From DATARH01 sp036268075 (GTDB lineage Bacteria; Pseudomonadota; Alphaproteobacteria; ATCC43930; CGMCC-115725), in NCBI GenBank assembly GCA_036268075.1, contig DATAUV010000140.1, forward strand, positions 1-64,000: 64,000 nt of DNA. The letters are read 5' to 3'. This document shows, in pieces, positions 25,791-34,180 of this stretch (the first letter of the stretch is position 1; every line of letters starts with the position of its first letter). The notes below the pieces were generated by a model. That model saw nothing but the letters and a program-made list of their open reading frames with translations. It had not been told where the DNA came from and searched no databases. A program made the translations under genes and the position numbers.

Positions 25791-26042
25791 ATGAAATCGC
25801 TTATCCTCGCCGCGTCGGCGGTCTCGTTGCTGGCCTTGGCCGGCCCCGCCCTGGCGCAAAACCCCTATGACGGCGCCATGCACTACGCGCCGGATCGCGG
25901 CCCGCAGATGCAGTACATGATGTCGCACGGCTCGACGGTGCTCGATCGCGCGCCTTATGCCGGCAGCGACATCTCTTCCGATCAGCTCAGCAACCACCGC
26001 GTCTACTTCAACCATGGGCCAGGCGCTTATACGGATCGCTAA
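25791..26042 (+). CDS. Small exported hypothetical protein
   Basis: An 83-residue protein with a clear Sec signal peptide (MKSLILAASAVSLLALAGPA, cleavage after ALAQ region). The mature part (about 60 residues, beginning NPYDGAMHYAPDRG) is rich in His, Tyr, Asp and Met (HYAPDRGPQMQYMMSHG). No family is recognised. It is followed three bases later by a second exported protein with a similar SDxxSDxLxxHxY-like segment (SDISSDQLSNHRVYF versus PSDFSGDALNHAY), so the two look like diverged relatives. Confidence 0.65.
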   Translation: MKSLILAASAVSLLALAGPALAQNPYDGAMHYAPDRGPQMQYMMSHGSTVLDRAPYAGSDISSDQLSNHRVYFNHGPGAYTDR

Positions 26043-26045
26043 GCC

Positions 26046-26336
26046 GTGAACCCGTTCACGGTTGCAATCGCGGCCGCCGCCCTGGTATCGGCGGCGGCCG
26101 TTTCGGCCCGGGCGCAGGATTACGCGCCGATGGCGCCCGCCTATGCCGCGCCGTCCTGGATGCAGGATGACGGCTCGTCGTCAGACCATCCGACACATAT
26201 GCCCTCTGATTTCAGCGGCGACGCCCTCAATCATGCCTATCGTCATGGGCATGCCTATCGTCATGGGCATGCCCATCGTCATGGGCTGACGGTCCCGTCG
26301 GACACGCCGCCGGGTTACGGTCCCTCGCCGCGGTAA
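26046..26336 (+). CDS. Small exported His-rich protein with an internal repeat
   Basis: A 96-residue protein starting at GTG, three bases after the previous stop. A Sec signal (FTVAIAAAALVSAAAVSARA) precedes QDYAPMAPAYAAPSWMQDDG. The mature part holds three tandem six-residue units (HAYRHG, HAYRHG, HAHRHG), giving a cluster of histidines that could bind metal ions. That is an inference from composition only. No family is recognised. Confidence 0.6.
   Translation: MNPFTVAIAAAALVSAAAVSARAQDYAPMAPAYAAPSWMQDDGSSSDHPTHMPSDFSGDALNHAYRHGHAYRHGHAHRHGLTVPSDTPPGYGPSPR
26232..26285 (+). repeat. Three tandem 18-base units inside the His-rich gene
   Basis: CATGCCTATCGTCATGGG occurs twice exactly (26232-26249, 26250-26267) and once with one change (26268-26285, CCC for CCT-A). 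Being a multiple of three, copy-number change would keep frame. Confidence 0.9.
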
Positions 26337-26439
26337 GCGTCGCCCGCTGCGCCGATTCCCGCCCGACACAGCCCGCGACCTTGCCCGGCCGCGAGCGGTA
26401 CGATAGGGGTATGGGGCGAACCGCATCGGAGGCAGGCGC

Positions 26440-27003
26440 ATGAGCGACCCGAAACCCCTTACGTTTCTCGGCATTTGCGGGAGCCTGCGCAAAGCTTCGT
26501 TCAACCGGATGGCGCTCGATGTCGCGGTCGCGCAGCGGCCGCCCGGGGTCGAAGTGATCCTCGCCGACATCTCGCATATCCCGCTCTACGACGAGGATGT
26601 GCGGGCGCAGGGGTTCCCGCCGTCGGTCGAGACGCTGCGCCAGCAGATCAAGATGGCCGATGCGCTGGTCTTTGCCTGTCCCGAGTACAACTACTCGATG
26701 ACCGGGGTGCTCAAGAACGCCATCGACTGGGCCTCGCGCCCGCCCGATCAGCCCTTTGCCGGCAAGGCCTGCGCGATCCTCGGCGCCGCCGCCGGCATGG
26801 CCGGCAGCGCGCGGGCGCAAGGCGACCTCCGCCGCAGCATGGTGTTTCTCGACATGCACCCGATCAACAAGCCCGAGGTGCTGATCGGCCAGGCGCAGAC
26901 CAAGTTCGAGGCCGACGGCACGCTCAAGGACGAGGTCGCGCGCAACCTGATCCGCGACATGATGGCCAACCTCGCCGCCTGGGCGCGGCAGTTGGCGAAA
27001 TAG
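26440..27003 (+). CDS. NADPH-dependent FMN reductase family protein
   Basis: A flavodoxin-like oxidoreductase of 187 residues. The N-terminal FMN phosphate loop is GICGSLRKASFNRM. The second signature is CPEYNYSMTGVLKNAIDW, typical of the ChrR/ArsH/azoreductase-like group that reduces quinones, chromate or free flavin. GGAGG lies about seven bases before the ATG. The SDR gene follows after 11 bases, so they form an operon. The physiological substrate is unknown. Confidence 0.9.
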   Translation: MSDPKPLTFLGICGSLRKASFNRMALDVAVAQRPPGVEVILADISHIPLYDEDVRAQGFPPSVETLRQQIKMADALVFACPEYNYSMTGVLKNAIDWASRPPDQPFAGKACAILGAAAGMAGSARAQGDLRRSMVFLDMHPINKPEVLIGQAQTKFEADGTLKDEVARNLIRDMMANLAAWARQLAK

Positions 27004-27014
27004 GGGGGGCGGCC

Positions 27015-27809
27015 ATGAATTTCACCGGCAAGGTCGCGCTCGTCACCGGCGGCGGCAACGGCATCGGGCGCGCGGCGGCGCTCGGGTTTTCCAACGCAGG
27101 GGCCAGGCTGGCGATCGTCGACCGCGACCGCGACGCCGGCGAGGCGACCGCCGGCATCATCCGCCAGCAGGGCGGCGAGGCGATCTTTGCGTGCGCCGAC
27201 GTCACCAAATCGGCCGACGTCCAGGCCTATGTGAAGGCGACGCTCGACGCCTATGGCCGCATCGACTGCTTCTTCAACAACGCCGGGATCGAGGGCGCGT
27301 GGAAGCATACGGCCGAATACGACGAGGACATGTTCGACCAGGTGCTCGCGGTCAACGTCAAGGGCGTGTTCCTCGGTCTGCGCCACGTATTGCCGGTGAT
27401 GATCGCGCAGAAATCGGGGGCGGTCGTCAACACGGCTTCGGTCGCCGGCCTCGTCGCGACGCCGGGCATGCCCGCCTATGTCGCGTCGAAGCACGCGGTG
27501 ATCGGGCTCACCAAGACCGCGGCCGGCGAGGTCGCGCGCCAGGGGGTCAGGGTCAACGCGGTCTGCCCCGGCCCCGTCGACACGCGGATGATCCATTCGC
27601 TCGAACAGATGCTCGACCCGGCCCATCCCGAGGCCGTCGCGCAACGCTACCAGGCGGCCCAGCCGACCGGCCGCTACACGACCGTCGACGAGATCGCCAA
27701 CACGGTCCTGTTCCTGTGCTCCGACTTCGCCAGCAACACGACGGGCGCCCAATATGTCGTCGACGGCGGCCGCACCGCGACCGGTGGTTCGGTGCAGCAG
27801 TCGAGTTAG
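27015..27809 (+). CDS. Short-chain dehydrogenase/reductase (SDR)
   Basis: A classical SDR of 264 residues. The cofactor site is VTGGGNGIGRAAA, the structural motif is NNAGIEG, and the catalytic Ser-Tyr-Lys set is in NTASVAG and PAYVASKHAVIG. The C-terminus ends in the usual YVVDGG segment. An acidic residue after strand two (IVDRDRDAG) suggests NAD rather than NADP. The gene starts 11 bases after the FMN reductase. The open frame upstream of 27015 is only a shadow. The substrate is unknown. Confidence 0.9.
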   Translation: MNFTGKVALVTGGGNGIGRAAALGFSNAGARLAIVDRDRDAGEATAGIIRQQGGEAIFACADVTKSADVQAYVKATLDAYGRIDCFFNNAGIEGAWKHTAEYDEDMFDQVLAVNVKGVFLGLRHVLPVMIAQKSGAVVNTASVAGLVATPGMPAYVASKHAVIGLTKTAAGEVARQGVRVNAVCPGPVDTRMIHSLEQMLDPAHPEAVAQRYQAAQPTGRYTTVDEIANTVLFLCSDFASNTTGAQYVVDGGRTATGGSVQQSS

Positions 27810-27820
27810 GAGCCCTCCCG

Positions 27821-27915
27821 CCCTCACCCGCCGATCCCCGGCTTGCGCCGGGGTCGGAGAATCCCCTCGTCCGCATTGCGGGAGAGGGTGGCGAGCGTAG
27901 CGAGACGGGTGAGGG
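27821..27915. repeat. Dispersed inverted repeat, family C copy 1
   Basis: CCCTCACCCG at the left pairs with CGGGTGAGGG at the right. Inner arms are CCCCGGCTTGCGCCGGGG and CGCATTGCGGGAGAGGG. It lies between the convergent SDR and disulfide-reductase genes. It shares CCCTCACCCG, GCGGGAGAGGG and GGTGAGGG with 58584-58710. Confidence 0.75.
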
Positions 27916-27941
27916 GCGAGCGGGGCGAGCTATCGCCCCTC

Positions 27942-29987
27942 TCAAATCTTCCCAACCGCGTCCAACACCGCCGCCTCGGTCAATATCTGCGGCAGCACGG
28001 TCGCCTCGCCGCTCTTGTCGTACAACAGGTAAAGCGGCACGCCGCTGCGCCCGTGCTGTTGCAGAAAGGCGGTGATGTCCGGGTTGCGGCGGGTCCAGTC
28101 GCCCTTGAGCGCGGTGACGCCGTGCGCGGCAAAGGCGTGGCGGATCGCGGTGCTGTCGAGCGTCGCGTGCTCGTTGAACAGGCAGGTGATGCACCACGAG
28201 GCCGTCAAATTGACGAAAACCGGCTTCTTGTCGGCGGTCAGCGCGGCGAGGCGGGCGCTCGAAAACGCCTCATAGGGCAGCCCGTCGCGCGCTGCCGCTT
28301 GCGGGGCCGTCGCCGGCGCGGCAGTCGCGGCGAGAGTGATCGCGCCGGCCACCGACAGCACCGCGAGCGTGGCGCCGAGCCGCCGCCACCGCATGCGCGT
28401 GCGGCCATAGACCCATACCGCAAACCCGACCGCGACGAGCCCGAACATCACCATCAGCGCGTCGCCCGGCGCGACTTCCTGCATCAGCACCCAGATCAGC
28501 CAGGCGACCGTGCCGTAGAGCGGGAAGGCCAGTATCTGCCGCGTCGTCACCATCCACGGGCCGGGGTGCGGCAATAGCCTTCCGGCGGCCGGGATCGCCG
28601 AGGCGACGAGAAACGGTGCGGCGAGCCCGAGCCCGAGCGCGACGAACACCGCGAGCGCGACCGGCGCCGGCGCGACCAGCGCGTAGCCCAACGCCGTGCC
28701 CATGAACGGGGCCGTGCACGGGGTGGCGACGATCGTCGCCAGCACCCCCGCGGCAAAGGCGCCGGCGAGACCGCCGCGCTCGGCAAAGCTCGCACCGGTG
28801 CCGGCGAGCCCGGCGCCGAATTCGGCGACCCCCGACAGGCTCAACCCCATCGCCATGAGCAGATAGGCGAGGAGCCCGACGACCGCCGGCGATTGCAGTT
28901 GGAACCCCCAGCCGAGCGCCATCCCGCCTTCGCGCAGCGCCAAGAGGATGCCGCCGAGCACGGCAAAGCTCAGCACCACCCCGACCGCATAGGCGACCCC
29001 GTGGCGCAGCCCGTCGTCGCGATGGGCGAGGTTCGCCAGGCTCAGCACCTTGAGCGACAGGATCGGAAACACGCAGGGCATCAGGTTGAGGACGAGGCCG
29101 GCGAGAAACGCGAGCAGCACCGCGTCCCACCACGCCGTCGCGTCCTCGGCCGGCGGCGGCGCCGCCCGCGCGCCGATCGTGAAGGCGCGCGCCGGTACGC
29201 CGTCGCCGTGCAGCACCAGCAGGCCCGAAAGCTCGGTCTTGGCCGGCCCCGGCAGCCTCGCGACGGTCAGCGTCAGCCCGTCGCCGCTCGCCGCTCCGCG
29301 CTGCTCGGCGGCCTGGTCGATGGCGTTCCCGTCATAAGGGAAGAACGCCGCCGTCGGATGGGCAAGTCCCGAGACGGCGGAAGCGGGCACGATCATGCGG
29401 TAGTCGTGCGCATCGGCGGCAAACCCGACCGTGAACCCGGCCGGTTTTGGCAGGCGGGCGCGGGCGGCGGCGAATATCCCCGTATTGGCCGGGTCGGCGG
29501 CGCCCGTCCCGATGGGCAGGTCGAGCGACAGCTTCGCCGCGCCGGGGATGCAGATCTCGGTGCAGGCGAGCCAGGTCACATCGGCCGCCAGTCTCACCGT
29601 ATCGCCGGCGTCGAGCGCCTTCGGCACCGTGATCGGCACCAGCAGATCGACATCGTCCTCGTAGCCGTAATTGGCGAGGTCGCCGGTCTTGAACCGTTCC
29701 GGCACCGGCCATTCGATCGCGCCGGCCGAGAAATCCGGCGGCAGACGCCAGGCGATCTCGGTCGGCAGCCCGGCATCGCCGGGGTTGCGCCAATAGATGT
29801 GCCAGCCCGGCTTGACCTTGAGCCTCACGTCCGCCCACAGCACGCTGCCGGGCGCGGCCGAGGCGGTCTCAGCGACAAGATGCGCCGAGACGAGGTCGCC
29901 CGGCGGCGGCAGGTCGACCGCGCGCACCGGCGACGCCGCGAGGCATCCCGCGGTCAGGGCCAGGAGCAAAACGAAAAGGCGCCGCAT
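27942..29987 (-). CDS. DsbD/ScsB-type thiol:disulfide interchange protein
   Basis: An inner-membrane protein of 681 residues that passes electrons from cytosolic thioredoxin to the periplasm. A signal peptide (MRRLFVLLLALTAGCLAAS) is followed by a periplasmic domain with the cysteine pair CTEIC. About eight membrane helices follow, with the core cysteines in MPCVFPILSLKVLSL and ATPCTAPFMG. The C-terminal thioredoxin-like domain has the site SWCITCLFNEH. The domain order and CTEIC pair fit the ScsB branch. The ATG at 29987 is chosen over upstream in-frame ATGs because it starts the signal peptide. Confidence 0.9.
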   Translation of the reverse strand: MRRLFVLLLALTAGCLAASPVRAVDLPPPGDLVSAHLVAETASAAPGSVLWADVRLKVKPGWHIYWRNPGDAGLPTEIAWRLPPDFSAGAIEWPVPERFKTGDLANYGYEDDVDLLVPITVPKALDAGDTVRLAADVTWLACTEICIPGAAKLSLDLPIGTGAADPANTGIFAAARARLPKPAGFTVGFAADAHDYRMIVPASAVSGLAHPTAAFFPYDGNAIDQAAEQRGAASGDGLTLTVARLPGPAKTELSGLLVLHGDGVPARAFTIGARAAPPPAEDATAWWDAVLLAFLAGLVLNLMPCVFPILSLKVLSLANLAHRDDGLRHGVAYAVGVVLSFAVLGGILLALREGGMALGWGFQLQSPAVVGLLAYLLMAMGLSLSGVAEFGAGLAGTGASFAERGGLAGAFAAGVLATIVATPCTAPFMGTALGYALVAPAPVALAVFVALGLGLAAPFLVASAIPAAGRLLPHPGPWMVTTRQILAFPLYGTVAWLIWVLMQEVAPGDALMVMFGLVAVGFAVWVYGRTRMRWRRLGATLAVLSVAGAITLAATAAPATAPQAAARDGLPYEAFSSARLAALTADKKPVFVNLTASWCITCLFNEHATLDSTAIRHAFAAHGVTALKGDWTRRNPDITAFLQQHGRSGVPLYLLYDKSGEATVLPQILTEAAVLDAVGKI

Positions 29988-30115
29988 CGCGTCTTGATAC
30001 CAGAAAACCATTGCCCGCCGGTGTACGGCGTTAACCGGCGGGAAAACCTCTTTGGTCCAAATCATCCCGCTGGAGTACCTTCCGCCGCGCGCGAACACCA
30101 CGAAGAGAATCCCAC

Positions 30116-31819
30116 ATGGCCGACCGCCGCACGCTCGCCGTCGATATCGGCGGCACCGGGATCAAGCTGGCGCTGTTGGACGATCGCGGCAAACTCGTCG
30201 GCGAGCGGGTGCGCGTGCCGACCCCGACGCCGCCGGTCGCTCCCGACGAGGTCACCAAGGTGATCGAGGCGGCGGCGGGGCAGTTGGCGCCGTTCGACCG
30301 GGTGTCGGTGGGCTTTCCGGGCGCGGTGCGCGACGGGCGGGTCAAGACCGCACCCAATCTCGGCACCGAGCTCTGGGCCGGGTTCGACCTGCAGGCGACG
30401 CTCGCCCGCGTGCTCGGCAAGCCGGTCAAGGTGATGAACGACGCCGACGTGCAGGGCTATGGCGCGATCAGCGGCAAGGGCGTCGAGATGGTGCTGACCC
30501 TCGGCACCGGCGCCGGCACGTCGATTTTCAGCAACGGCGAGATCGCGCCGCATCTCGAGCTGGCGCACCATCCGGTCTCCGGCGGCAAGACCTACGACCA
30601 GTATATCGGCAATGCCGCGCTCGCCAAAAAGGGCAGGAAGACCTGGAACAGGCGCGTCGCCAAAATCATCGACATCCTGCGCATCGTGGTCAATTTCGAC
30701 CATCTCTATCTCGGCGGCGGCAACGCCAAGAAGATCACCTTCGATCTGCCGCCCGATGTGTCGACCGTGCCGAATACCGACGGCCTGACCGGCGGGATCA
30801 AGCTGTGGCCGGACACCGCACTCCCGACGGCCGCCGATCCCGCGCCGGCAAAGGCGTTGGCCGCGCCGCAGCCGCGCGTGCGCCGGCGCAATCCACCGGG
30901 CTCGCCCGACGCGCACGGCCGCACGATCGTCGCCGCCCAGCCGCGCACCAAGGTCAATTTCGCGGTGCCGCGCGGGGCTTGCGACTGCCACGTGCATGTC
31001 TTTGGCGAGGCCGCCGATTTTCCCTTCGTCATCCCGCGCGGCTACACCCCGCCGCCGGCAAGCCCCGACGAGCTGCTGGCCTTGCAGAAAACCCTCCACC
31101 TGTCGCGCGTCGTGATCGTGCAGCCGAGCGTCTACGGCGCCGACAATTCCTGCACGCTCGACGGCATGCGGCGGCTCGGCAAGCGGGCGCGGGGGGTCGC
31201 GGTGATCGACGCGGCGACGACCGACGACGCGCTCGGCTCGATGCACGACGCCGGCATCCGCGGCGTCCGCGTCAACCTGGCGACCTCCGGCGAGAACGAC
31301 CCCGGTGTCGCCCGCCGCAACCTTAACGACGCGGCCGCCCGGATCGCCCAGCTCGGCTGGCACGTCCAGGTCTATACCGGGCTCGACGTGGTCGCCGCGC
31401 TCGCCGACGACGTCATGAAATTGCCGGTGCCGATCGTGTTCGACCATTTCGGCGGCGCCCAGGCCGAGCGCGGGCTCGACCAGCCAGGGTGGGACGTGTT
31501 GCTTAAGCTGGTCGAATCCGGCAAGGCCTATGTCAAGGTGTCGGGCCATTACCGCAGCTCGATGGCCGCGCCCACCTATGCCGACATGGCCCCCTATGCC
31601 CAGGCGCTCATCGCCGCCAACCCCGACCGCATCGTCTGGGGCACCGACTGGCCGCACCCGGCCCACGCGCCCTCACAAGACACGGCGCTCAGCGAGATCG
31701 CGCCGAGCTACGACGTCGATGACGGGCTCGCGCTCAACCAGCTTGCTTTCTGGGCTCCGGACGCGGCGACCAGGCGCAAGATCCTCGTCGACAACCCGGC
31801 GCGGCTGTACGACTACTGA
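30116..31819 (+). CDS. Fusion: polyphosphate-glucokinase-like ROK domain + LigI-like amidohydrolase
   Basis: One unbroken frame of 567 residues. Residues 1 to about 232 are a ROK-family sugar kinase of the polyphosphate glucokinase type. They show the phosphate loop AVDIGGTGIKLAL, catalytic D109 in VMNDADVQGYG, LTLGTGAGTSIFSNG and LYLGGGNAKKI. The zinc motif of other ROK kinases is absent, as in that subgroup. A Pro/Ala/Arg-rich linker (about 233-280) leads to an amidohydrolase-2 TIM barrel: C291-H-V-H294-VFG metal motif, VFDHFGG, VKVSGHYRSS and the metal Asp D511 in WGTDWPHP. This half resembles 2-pyrone-4,6-dicarboxylate lactonase (LigI). Both halves look intact. How the two activities relate is unknown. 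Confidence 0.87.
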   Translation: MADRRTLAVDIGGTGIKLALLDDRGKLVGERVRVPTPTPPVAPDEVTKVIEAAAGQLAPFDRVSVGFPGAVRDGRVKTAPNLGTELWAGFDLQATLARVLGKPVKVMNDADVQGYGAISGKGVEMVLTLGTGAGTSIFSNGEIAPHLELAHHPVSGGKTYDQYIGNAALAKKGRKTWNRRVAKIIDILRIVVNFDHLYLGGGNAKKITFDLPPDVSTVPNTDGLTGGIKLWPDTALPTAADPAPAKALAAPQPRVRRRNPPGSPDAHGRTIVAAQPRTKVNFAVPRGACDCHVHVFGEAADFPFVIPRGYTPPPASPDELLALQKTLHLSRVVIVQPSVYGADNSCTLDGMRRLGKRARGVAVIDAATTDDALGSMHDAGIRGVRVNLATSGENDPGVARRNLNDAAARIAQLGWHVQVYTGLDVVAALADDVMKLPVPIVFDHFGGAQAERGLDQPGWDVLLKLVESGKAYVKVSGHYRSSMAAPTYADMAPYAQALIAANPDRIVWGTDWPHPAHAPSQDTALSEIAPSYDVDDGLALNQLAFWAPDAATRRKILVDNPARLYDY

Positions 31820-31844
31820 CGTGATGATTCCCGCCTATTGTTTC

Positions 31845-31913
31845 ATCGTTCCCGCGAAAGCGGGAAGCCAGGGCAAGCGACGGAACGGTTGCCCCTGGAC
31901 CCCCGCTGGGGCG
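31845..31913. repeat. Dispersed repeat, family E (CGTTCCCGCGAAAGCGGGAA)
   Basis: The left part is a hairpin, TTCCCGCGAAAGCGGGAA, of a type widespread in proteobacteria. The right part pairs CCAGGGCAA with TTGCCCCTGG. It ends about six bases before the ATG of the DUF2272 lipoprotein and forms its leader. Confidence 0.7.
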
Positions 31914-31918
31914 ACGAG

Positions 31919-32698
31919 ATGAGGATCGGGGGCGCCGTTTTTCTTTTGGTGTGCCTGGCGCTCGCCGGGTGTGGGGCCGGTCCTGGACCGGTGCCGCCAG
32001 CGCGCGACGCGCAGGAGCCGCCCTTTGCGCGCGTGCCCTATCAGCGCTTCTCGCGCGAAGCGGCGGTGGCGATCGCGCTTCGGGAATGGCGCGCGTTCGG
32101 GTCGCCGGTCGTGTCTACGAACCAGCCGATCGCCGGCGACCCGCAGCGCGAGCGGGCCGAGGGGCTGTGGCAGCGGGTCGGCGAGTATTGGTGGCTAGGG
32201 CTGCAGATGGGCGCGCCGGAGCAGGGGTGGACCGGCAAGCACGATGCGCAGGGGCAGGTCTTTCCGGCCGACCAGGACGGGCGATACGCCTGGTCCGCCG
32301 CGTTCATCGATTATGTGATGCGCATGGCCGGCGCGGCCGACCGCTTCCCCTATGCGCCCGACCACGCCAGCTACATCAACAAGGCGCGCCGGCACGCCGG
32401 CAATTTCGCGCTCGACGCGGAGCCATCGGACAGCACCGCGCCGCAGCGCGGTGACCTCATCTGCGAATGGCGTGCGCGCCACCCGGTGAATTTCGCCGAT
32501 TTGCCGACATCAGCCCCGTTCCCGAGCCATTGCGACATCGTCGTCGACGCCCGCCCCGGCACGATCGACGCGATCGGCGGGAACGTCGACAACTCGGTCG
32601 CGCTGGAGCAGATCCCGGTTGCGACCAACGGTGTGGTGGCCGACCCCGACCCGGACCATCACTGGTTTGTCGTGCTGCGCGTCCTCTACGACCAGTAA
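31919..32698 (+). CDS. DUF2272 domain lipoprotein
   Basis: A 259-residue lipoprotein. The signal peptide MRIGGAVFLLVCLALAGCGA carries a lipobox with C18 as the acylated residue. The rest matches DUF2272: REWRAFGSPVV, WSAAFIDYVMRMAG and GDLICEWR, a pattern resembling cysteine/peptidase-like NlpC or CHAP folds (C in LICEWR, then FPSHCDIVV). Activity is unproven. The start at 31919 is chosen for the lipoprotein signal; an in-frame ATG at 31838 lies in the repeat. It converges with the SPFH gene. Confidence 0.82.
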   Translation: MRIGGAVFLLVCLALAGCGAGPGPVPPARDAQEPPFARVPYQRFSREAAVAIALREWRAFGSPVVSTNQPIAGDPQRERAEGLWQRVGEYWWLGLQMGAPEQGWTGKHDAQGQVFPADQDGRYAWSAAFIDYVMRMAGAADRFPYAPDHASYINKARRHAGNFALDAEPSDSTAPQRGDLICEWRARHPVNFADLPTSAPFPSHCDIVVDARPGTIDAIGGNVDNSVALEQIPVATNGVVADPDPDHHWFVVLRVLYDQ

Positions 32699-32702
32699 AG
32701 GG

Positions 32703-33677
32703 TCAGGCCGCGCGCACCGGCGGGACGCTGCCGGCCGGCGCCGCTGGGCGATCCTCGGGCGGGTGCGGGACCTGGTTGCCGACCATGATGGCCTCGCTGA
32801 TCTGCCGCGACAGATCGGCGGCGCCGCCCGGCGAGTGCGGCAGGAACACCGTCGTCGCCCGGCTTTGCGCCCCGATCGCGCGGAGCGTGTCGAAATACTG
32901 GGTCAGGATCAGCGTCTTCATCGCCTCCTCGGGCGAGATGCCGCCCTCCCTGACCGACAACAGCGCGGCGACCGAGGCGCGGATGCCTTCGGCGATCGCA
33001 ATGCGCTCGGCGGCGATGCCCTCGCCCTGAAGCTTCTTGCTTTCCTTCTCGGCCTCGGCGGCCTTCACCGTCTTGATCTTGACCGCCTCGCCCTGCTGCT
33101 CGGCCGCCTCGCGCAGCCGGCTCGCGGCGTTGATCTCGTTCATCGCCGCGCGCACCTTTTCGTCGGGCGCGATATCGGTCACCGGCGAGCCGTCGATGTC
33201 ATAGCCGAACGCGTTGATCTTGTGCCTGAGGCCAGTGCTGACCGCCTCCTCGATGTCGCCCTTCTTCTCGAACACATGGTCGAGCGACATCGTCGGCACC
33301 TGGCTGCGCACCGCGTCGAAGACATGCGCGGTGATCTGCTGCTCGGGGTTGGTGAGCTTGTAGAAGGCCTCGAACTCCTTGCCCTCGACGACGTGGTACT
33401 GGACCGAGACGACGATATCAACAAACACGTTGTCCCGCGTCTTGGTCTCGACCCTGACGTTGAGCTGCTGCACGCGAAGGCTCAGCCGCCCCGCCTTGCG
33501 CTCGATCATCGGCAGCTTGAAATTGAGCCCGGCCGGCGCGACGCGGGCAAACCGGCCAAACCGTTCGACCAGCCCGACCTGGGCCTGCTCGACCATGAAG
33601 AAGCAGCCGCCCAAAACCACCAGGGCCAGCAGCACCAACCCCACGACGATGACGATGGGGACCACAAATGGTTCCAT
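32703..33677 (-). CDS. SPFH domain protein (stomatin/HflK-like)
   Basis: A 324-residue protein with one N-terminal helix (IVIVVGLVLLALVVLGGCFF) followed by an SPFH/band-7 domain (QVGLVERFGRFARVAPAGLN, DNVFVDIVVSVQYHVVEG) and a long charged coiled-coil tail rich in Glu/Ala/Lys (AASRLREAAEQQGEAVKIK). Such proteins form large oligomeric membrane scaffolds and regulate proteases or lipid domains. The typical NfeD partner is not adjacent. It is the last gene of the leftward L,D-transpeptidase-gshB-DUF2237 group. Confidence 0.9.
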   Translation of the reverse strand: MEPFVVPIVIVVGLVLLALVVLGGCFFMVEQAQVGLVERFGRFARVAPAGLNFKLPMIERKAGRLSLRVQQLNVRVETKTRDNVFVDIVVSVQYHVVEGKEFEAFYKLTNPEQQITAHVFDAVRSQVPTMSLDHVFEKKGDIEEAVSTGLRHKINAFGYDIDGSPVTDIAPDEKVRAAMNEINAASRLREAAEQQGEAVKIKTVKAAEAEKESKKLQGEGIAAERIAIAEGIRASVAALLSVREGGISPEEAMKTLILTQYFDTLRAIGAQSRATTVFLPHSPGGAADLSRQISEAIMVGNQVPHPPEDRPAAPAGSVPPVRAA

Positions 33678-33740
33678 GTCGAGCCTCCTCGGCCGAATGT
33701 TCCTGCGCCATTAGATCGGCGCGGGCGGAGGCTCTTTCAA

Positions 33741-34142
33741 TCAACTCAGGTCGAGCGCGTATTTCTTGAGCAGTTCGAGCGGCACGATCTCCAGCGTCGC
33801 CTCATGCGTCGCGGCGAGCCGGATGCGCGGCGCCTTGCCGGCATCGAAGGCTTCCTTCCACCGCGCCGCGCACAAACACCAGCAATCGCCGGGCTTGAGC
33901 CCGGGAAACCCGTATTGCGGCAGCGGCGTCGACAGATCGTTGCCCGCCGCCTGCGAGAATTGGAGGAAATCCGCGTCGACCCGCGTGCATACCGTATGCA
34001 CCCCGAAATCTTCGGGCCCGGTATTGCACGCGCCGTCGCGGTAGAACCCGGTTACCGGGTTCGAGCAGCACTCGGTCAGAGGCTCGCCATAGACGTTGCG
34101 CGCCGGGCTGCGGCGTGGATCGGAACCGGAGGCGTCGGGCAT
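33741..34142 (-). CDS. DUF2237 family protein
   Basis: A 133-residue cytosolic protein. It matches DUF2237: NVYGEPLTECCSNPVTGFYR, then DGACNTGPEDFGVHTVC, then GDCWCLCAARWKEAF. Conserved cysteines (TECC, GACN, VC, WCLC) suggest metal binding or a redox role, but this family has no assigned function. It begins 38 bases after the glutathione synthase stop and is probably in the same transcript. The longer in-frame extension upstream is a shadow of gshB. Confidence 0.85.
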   Translation of the reverse strand: MPDASGSDPRRSPARNVYGEPLTECCSNPVTGFYRDGACNTGPEDFGVHTVCTRVDADFLQFSQAAGNDLSTPLPQYGFPGLKPGDCWCLCAARWKEAFDAGKAPRIRLAATHEATLEIVPLELLKKYALDLS

Positions 34143-34180
34143 TTCGTTAATCCTTTCTGTCGCGAGCGTTGTGCCGGCCC

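Noticed and set aside
26232..26285. CRISPR-like repeats
   Set aside because: The three 18-base units are tandem without spacers and are in frame within an exported protein.
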